Shown: positions 7,380 to 10,858 of the stretch, one piece after another
Numbering within the stretch: position 1 is the stretch's first letter
Layout: each line of letters begins with the position of its first letter
Source of the DNA: DASTWM01 sp035765855
GTDB lineage: Bacteria > Chloroflexota > Chloroflexia > Chloroflexales > Roseiflexaceae
Assembly: GCA_035765855.1 (NCBI GenBank)
Contig: DASTWM010000315.1
Span: forward strand, 1 to 10,858
Direction of reading: 5' to 3'
DNA: 10,858 bases
Made by a program: the position numbers and the translations under genes
The notes under the pieces: model-generated
Database searches by the model: none
The model's input: only the letters and a program-made list of their open reading frames with translations
What the model was told of the DNA's origin: nothing

Positions 7380-8315
7380 CTACCGATCAGCTTCACACAG
7401 CCGCGCCGCGATTCGCACCGCGCCCGCTGCTGGCTCCGCGACCAGTGTCACTGGATCGAGCAACAGATCCAACTCGCGCGCGGCCTGTAACACGCCTGCG
7501 GCAACACGCGGGCGATTGAGGAGCAACCCGCCCGCCAGCGCGCATGGCGTTGGGGCGGGCAGTTCGAGCCGCCGCGCCACCGCCTGCAGCGCCAGCGCCA
7601 GCTCGCGGCATGCATCGGCAATGATCTCCTGCGCCACGGCGTCGCCAGCCGCTGCTGTCTCCTCGACCAGCATGGCCAGCCCGGCAATTGCGACCGGCGC
7701 AATCTGCCCGCCATACACATGGCCGATCAACGCTTGCGGCGCGGGCAGCGCCCAGTGATTGAGAATAACATCCGTGAGCATGGTCGAAGCAGCACGCCCA
7801 TCCACGGCGCGGGTGATTGCCTGCAAAGCCGCCAGCCCGATTGCATAGCTGCTGCCTTCGTCGCCCAGCAGGTAGCCCCAGCCGCCCGCCCGCGCATAGC
7901 GGCCCTCCATGTCGCGCCCGTAGGCGATCGAACCGGTGCCGCCGACCAGCGCCAGCCCCCAGCCTTCCGGCGTGCCCGCCGACAGCACCAGCGTCGCGTC
8001 GTTCGCGATAGAAAGTTGCACATTCGGCCAGCATGTGTTCGCCCATGCCTGAAAACGCTGATGATCTTCCGGGCGATCCACGCCTGCCAGCCCCAGGCAC
8101 ATCGCCGCCACCATCTGCGGCTCGCGCTGCGCGTCGGTAAACGCCGCCATGATAGCGCTTTCAATAGCGGCGCAGGCGCGCTCGAAGCCGACCACCTGTT
8201 GGTTTGATGGCCCGCCACTGCCGCGCCCGATGATCTGACCGGAGCTATCGGACAGCAGCGCCAGGGTTTTGCTGCCGCCGCCATCTATTCCGAGTACGAA
8301 ATGTGTATCTGTCAT
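7380..8315 (-). CDS. nagK: N-acetylglucosamine kinase, BadF/BadG/BcrA/BcrD ATPase family
   Basis: 311 residues, the usual length of this ASKHA-fold kinase. It probably phosphorylates free GlcNAc (possibly also GlcN or MurNAc) with ATP in the cytosol, giving GlcNAc-6-P. Phosphate-1 motif GIDGGGSKT lies at 9-17. The candidate catalytic Asp106 is in SIANDATL. Phosphate-2 motif GGTGSI lies at 125-130, followed by GWGYLLGDEGSSYAIG (145-160), typical of the family. The C-terminal adenosine-site segment contains LAGGLLLN (260-267). It is the last gene of the amino-sugar recycling block, 149 bases after the AnmK-MurQ fusion. The ATG at 8315 (MTDTHF) was chosen. Another at 8324 adds three residues, and neither has a good ribosome site. 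Further extension to 8354 only translates a short tandem repeat. Exact sugar preference cannot be read from the sequence. Confidence 0.85.
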   Translation of the reverse strand: MTDTHFVLGIDGGGSKTLALLSDSSGQIIGRGSGGPSNQQVVGFERACAAIESAIMAAFTDAQREPQMVAAMCLGLAGVDRPEDHQRFQAWANTCWPNVQLSIANDATLVLSAGTPEGWGLALVGGTGSIAYGRDMEGRYARAGGWGYLLGDEGSSYAIGLAALQAITRAVDGRAASTMLTDVILNHWALPAPQALIGHVYGGQIAPVAIAGLAMLVEETAAAGDAVAQEIIADACRELALALQAVARRLELPAPTPCALAGGLLLNRPRVAAGVLQAARELDLLLDPVTLVAEPAAGAVRIAARLCEADR

Positions 8316-8326
8316 TACATTCATTA

Positions 8327-8456
8327 AGAACAAAGAGCAAAGAATAAAGAACAAAAATCAGAAAACCAAGAACCGAACGGAAGACGATGGACGATTGAAT
8401 CAGAGAATCAGAGAATCAGAGTTCCTCTAGTTCCCTCAGTTCCAATAGTTCACCTG
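8327..8456. repeat. Mosaic of short tandem repeats with 7-, 8- and 9-base periods
   Basis: Fills most of the gap between the AnmK-MurQ fusion and nagK. Reading the plus strand: four 7-base units of the type AGAACAA (8327-8354); degenerate 7-base units of the type GAAAACC/AAGAACC (about 8361-8381); two units GACGATG and GACGATT (8383-8396); three identical 8-base units GAATCAGA (8397-8420); four 9-base units beginning GTTC (8421-8456). It resembles the heptanucleotide STRR sequences known in filamentous cyanobacteria. No protein or RNA gene is evident in it. Confidence 0.8.
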
Positions 8457-8464
8457 CCGCCTTA

Positions 8465-10546
8465 TCACCCGCGCAACGCCCCGCGCACCACGCCGTTCGC
8501 CGCATGCAGTCGCGCGCGCGCCTCAGCAGGCGACACATCAGCCAGATGCGCGACAATCGCAACCTTGACACTTCCATCGCATGATTGCAGCAGCGCCGCC
8601 GCTTCGTCAGCAGGCACGCCGCACGTCTCCTGAACGATTCGCACCGCGCGCCGCCGCAGTTTTGCGTTTGTGGCCTGGAGATCGACCATGAGGTTGCCAT
8701 ACGTTTTGCCGAGCCGAATCATCACGCCGGTTGAGAGCATGTTCAGCGCCAACTTCTGCGCCGTGCCCGCCTTGAGCCGGGTCGAGCCGGTGATTACCTC
8801 CGGGCCAGCCAGCGGCGCGATGCTGATGTCGGCGGCTTCAGCCATGGGCGAGGGCGCATTGCACGCCAGGCTGACCACCAGCGCGCCACGGCGGCGCGCC
8901 TCGGCCATGCCGCCCAGCACGTACGGCGTCGTGCCGCTGGCCGCGATACCAACCACGCTGTCGTTCATGCTGACGTCCAGCGCTGCGATGGCTTCCATGC
9001 CCGCGTCGGCATCGTCCTCGGCGTTCTCGACCGAGCGCGTCAGCGCCTGCGTGCCGCCCGCGATCACGCCGATCACCACGCCCGGCGGCACGCTGAAGGT
9101 CGGCTGGCATTCAGAAGCGTCCAGCACGCCCAGCCGCCCGGAGGTACCCGCGCCGACGTAGATCAGCCGCCCGCCGCGCCGCATGCGCTCGGAAATCTCG
9201 TCAACTGCCCGAGCGATCTGCGGCAACTCGGCGGCGACGGCCTCAGGCACATACCGATCTTCGGCATTCATCAGCCGCAGCATGTCGAGCGTCGGCAGCG
9301 TGTCAATGTTGGCGGTGGCGGGGTTGCGTGTTTCGGTGAGTGCAGATGACGGTTGACGATTGGCGACGGACGCCCGCCACGCTTGCTGATCATTCGTCAT
9401 TTGTCGTTCGTCATTCGTCGCAGGCGTGATGCTGCCCAGTACAACCGGGTGCCGCGCGCCAGTCGCCGCCAGAAGATTGCCGGGCCGCCCCTGCCACGTT
9501 TCGCAGGCCAGCATGGCAAACGCCGCAGCTTCCTTCGCCTCGGAGGGCATGCCAAACTCGTCGGACAGGCGCAGCCGCGCGGGCGCAACGGCCTCGCGCA
9601 GCATGCCCATCAGCGCCGGGTTGGCCGTGCCGCCGCCGCTCACGATCACCTCATCAGGAAATTGGGGCAGAAAGGCGCGATAGGCGCGGGCAATCGACTG
9701 AGCTGTGAGCGCGGTGAGCGTGGCAACCAGATCGGCAGGCGCAAGGCCGAGCCGCGCTGCTTCATTCCATGCGCGTTCCAGAAACGCCGCGCCAAAGTAC
9801 TCGCGCCCGGTTGTCTTCGGCGGTGGCTGCTGAAAATAGGGATCGGCCAACAGCATGGAAAGCAGCCGCTCGTTCACTGTTCCATGCGCTGCCATCGTGC
9901 CGTCGCGGTCATATGCTTGCGCGCCGTCAGTAATGCGCGCCACCGCCGCGTCGATCAGCATGTTGCCGGGGCCGGTGTCGAACGCCAGCGCGCCAGCCAT
10001 GGCAGCGGGCGGCAGAAATGTGACGTTGGCGATGCCGCCGATGTTCTGCACCGCGCGGGCGTTAGCCTGATGGGTGAACAGCAGCGCGTCGGTATAGGCC
10101 ACCAGCGGCGCGCCCTGGCCGCCCGCCGCCATGTCGCGGGTGCGGAAATTGCTCACCACCGGCAGGCCCGTCAGTTCGGCGATGACCGCTGGCTCGCCCA
10201 GTTGCAGCGTCGAGGCGCGTTCGCCCGCCGGAATGTGCCAGACCGTCTGGCCGTGGCTGCCGATCAGATCGACTTCGCGCGGCGTTAGCCCGGCCTCGTT
10301 GATCGCATGGAGCGCCGCCTGCCCAAAGGCGCGACCGAGCGCGAAGTTGAGCGCGCACAATTGATCGACCGTGCCAGTCGCGGGGTTGCACGCCGCGAGA
10401 ATGGCGGCGCGCAGTTCGGATGGATGTGGCAGCAGCGTGTGGGACAGCAACTGCCAGCGCAGCGCGGGCGGCTGGCCTTCGATCTGCACAACGGCAGCGT
10501 TGATGCCGTCCGCCGAGGTGCCGGACATCAAACCAACGACGATCAT
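8465..10546 (-). CDS. anmK-murQ: AnmK-MurQ fusion: anhydro-MurNAc kinase joined to MurNAc-6-phosphate etherase
   Basis: 693 residues in one uninterrupted frame. Residues 1 to about 375 are AnmK, which phosphorylates and opens 1,6-anhydro-MurNAc to MurNAc-6-P. Motifs: GLMSGTSADGI (5-15), GSHGQTVWH (96-104), NIGGIANVTFLP (168-179), FDTGPGN with candidate catalytic Asp190, and VSGGGTANP. Residues about 402-693 are MurQ, which cleaves the lactyl ether to GlcNAc-6-P and D-lactate. Motifs: GAGTSGRLGVLDASEC (465-480), with Glu479 and Glu510 matching E. coli Glu83 and Glu114, then GIAASGTTPYV, GSTRLKAGTAQK and YGNLMVDL. Both halves are near full length for their families and keep their key residues, so both activities are expected. 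The linker (about 371-401) is encoded in part by 7-base tandem repeats. AGGAG lies 5 bases before the ATG and overlaps the nagA stop, suggesting coupled translation. Confidence 0.93.
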   Translation of the reverse strand: MIVVGLMSGTSADGINAAVVQIEGQPPALRWQLLSHTLLPHPSELRAAILAACNPATGTVDQLCALNFALGRAFGQAALHAINEAGLTPREVDLIGSHGQTVWHIPAGERASTLQLGEPAVIAELTGLPVVSNFRTRDMAAGGQGAPLVAYTDALLFTHQANARAVQNIGGIANVTFLPPAAMAGALAFDTGPGNMLIDAAVARITDGAQAYDRDGTMAAHGTVNERLLSMLLADPYFQQPPPKTTGREYFGAAFLERAWNEAARLGLAPADLVATLTALTAQSIARAYRAFLPQFPDEVIVSGGGTANPALMGMLREAVAPARLRLSDEFGMPSEAKEAAAFAMLACETWQGRPGNLLAATGARHPVVLGSITPATNDERQMTNDQQAWRASVANRQPSSALTETRNPATANIDTLPTLDMLRLMNAEDRYVPEAVAAELPQIARAVDEISERMRRGGRLIYVGAGTSGRLGVLDASECQPTFSVPPGVVIGVIAGGTQALTRSVENAEDDADAGMEAIAALDVSMNDSVVGIAASGTTPYVLGGMAEARRRGALVVSLACNAPSPMAEAADISIAPLAGPEVITGSTRLKAGTAQKLALNMLSTGVMIRLGKTYGNLMVDLQATNAKLRRRAVRIVQETCGVPADEAAALLQSCDGSVKVAIVAHLADVSPAEARARLHAANGVVRGALRG
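9344..9418. repeat. Heptanucleotide tandem repeat inside the AnmK-MurQ linker
   Basis: Four 7-base units of the type CATTCGT (9391-9397, 9398-9404, 9405-9411, 9412-9418; the middle two differ from the others at one position each). About 20 bases away are degenerate 7-base units ending mostly in GAC (9344-9371). The tract lies in frame in the fusion gene and gives TNDERQM followed by TND, the seven-residue period expected when 7-base units are read in triplets. It matches in period and style the non-coding tract at 8327-8456. Confidence 0.75.
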
Positions 10547-10554
10547 GGTCGCTC

Positions 10555-10858
10555 CTATGCCTCAAACATCAGTTGCCCGCCCACAAATGTGTGCGTCACC
10601 GCGAAAGTTTCGTCAAACACCACCAGGTCGGCGTCGCAGCCCGGCACCAGGCGGCCCTTTCGCGCCAGGCCCAGCACATTGGCTGGCGTGGCCGTTGCCA
10701 TGGACAGCGCCTCGGCCAGCGTGCAGCCGCTGAAGGCGACGGTATTCTGCACCGCCTGCGCCATAGTCAGCGTGGAGCCTGCCAGCGTGCCATCGGGCAG
10801 CCGCGCCGCCGCTTCATCCACAATCACCGTGCGACCAGCAAGCTGATAGCTGCCCGGC
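10555..10858 (-). CDS. nagA: N-acetylglucosamine-6-phosphate deacetylase, C-terminal part (cut by window edge)
   Basis: Only the last 101 or so residues are present; the frame stays open through the right edge, so the true start lies outside. NagA deacetylates GlcNAc-6-P to GlcN-6-P and acetate in the cytosol, directly downstream of the MurQ and GlcNAc-kinase products. Family marks visible: the strand reading QLAGRTVIVD, then RLPDGTLAGSTLTMAQAVQN, then the Ala/Thr-rich helix with SMATATPANVLGL, then KGRLVPGCDADLVVFD, where the C-terminal beta domain closes the amidohydrolase fold. The metal ligands and catalytic Asp would lie beyond the edge. The TAG stop overlaps the AGGAG site of the fusion gene 8 bases upstream of its start, so the genes are very probably co-transcribed. 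An internal GTG at 10827 is not a real start. Confidence 0.88.
   Translation of the reverse strand, partial: PGSYQLAGRTVIVDEAAARLPDGTLAGSTLTMAQAVQNTVAFSGCTLAEALSMATATPANVLGLARKGRLVPGCDADLVVFDETFAVTHTFVGGQLMFEA

Noticed and set aside
8316..8354. Hydrophobic N-terminal extension of the GlcNAc kinase (MFFILCSLFL) as a signal peptide
   Set aside because: It is the translation of a 7-base tandem repeat; the kinase is cytosolic and its homology begins just after MTDTHF.
8397..8456. CRISPR array
   Set aside because: Units are only 8-9 bases, directly adjacent, with no spacers and no cas genes nearby.
9398..9400. Internal ATG in the linker as a separate MurQ start
   Set aside because: It lies within the heptamer repeat, has no ribosome site upstream, and the frame is continuous with AnmK.

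Overview
The window most likely comes from a member of the Chloroflexota, probably class Chloroflexia (Roseiflexus/Herpetosiphon-like multicellular filaments). This is inferred from three things: a long STAND protein of the layout XRE-HTH / NB-ARC / tetratricopeptide repeats, a secreted multidomain protein with a Pro-rich linker and a short 'IFLP'-type C-terminal tail, and intergenic tracts built from 7- to 9-base tandem repeats. No rRNA or other taxonomic marker is present, so this is a judgement from style and not a proof.

Layout. (1) Positions 21-4193, minus strand: a five-gene block read right to left. It holds a membrane zinc-ribbon protein, a 62-residue single-span membrane protein, a two-span membrane protein of unknown function, a 132-residue helical protein of unknown function, and a large exported CHAP-domain protein with dockerin, cohesin-like and fibronectin-type modules. 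Gaps are 8 to about 50 bases, so it is probably one operon. The two unknown proteins share a Gly-rich segment ending in VGGKNNRV, at the C-terminus of one and the N-terminus of the next. (2) Positions 4194-4589: a divergent intergenic region with one plausible promoter for the rightward gene. (3) Positions 4590-7337, plus strand: the STAND ATPase with an N-terminal helix-turn-helix and eight TPR units of exactly 42 residues. (4) Positions 7380-10858, minus strand: a cell-wall amino-sugar recycling operon. It contains the 3' end of nagA, a natural in-frame AnmK-MurQ fusion, and a BadF/BcrA-family N-acetylglucosamine kinase.

How they work together. In the recycling operon, AnmK phosphorylates 1,6-anhydro-MurNAc to MurNAc-6-P. 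MurQ removes D-lactate to give GlcNAc-6-P, the kinase makes GlcNAc-6-P from free GlcNAc, and NagA deacetylates GlcNAc-6-P to GlcN-6-P. The CHAP protein would act outside the cell on peptidoglycan. The STAND protein faces the membrane-protein operon divergently and carries a DNA-binding-type domain, so it may regulate it or be part of the same system. That link is inference.

Most interesting points: the linker joining AnmK to MurQ is encoded partly by a heptanucleotide tandem repeat of the kind that fills the nearby intergenic region; the VGGKNNRV module is shared by two adjacent unknown genes despite synonymous divergence; and the divergent STAND / membrane / zinc-ribbon / CHAP arrangement could be an undescribed envelope-associated or conflict system.
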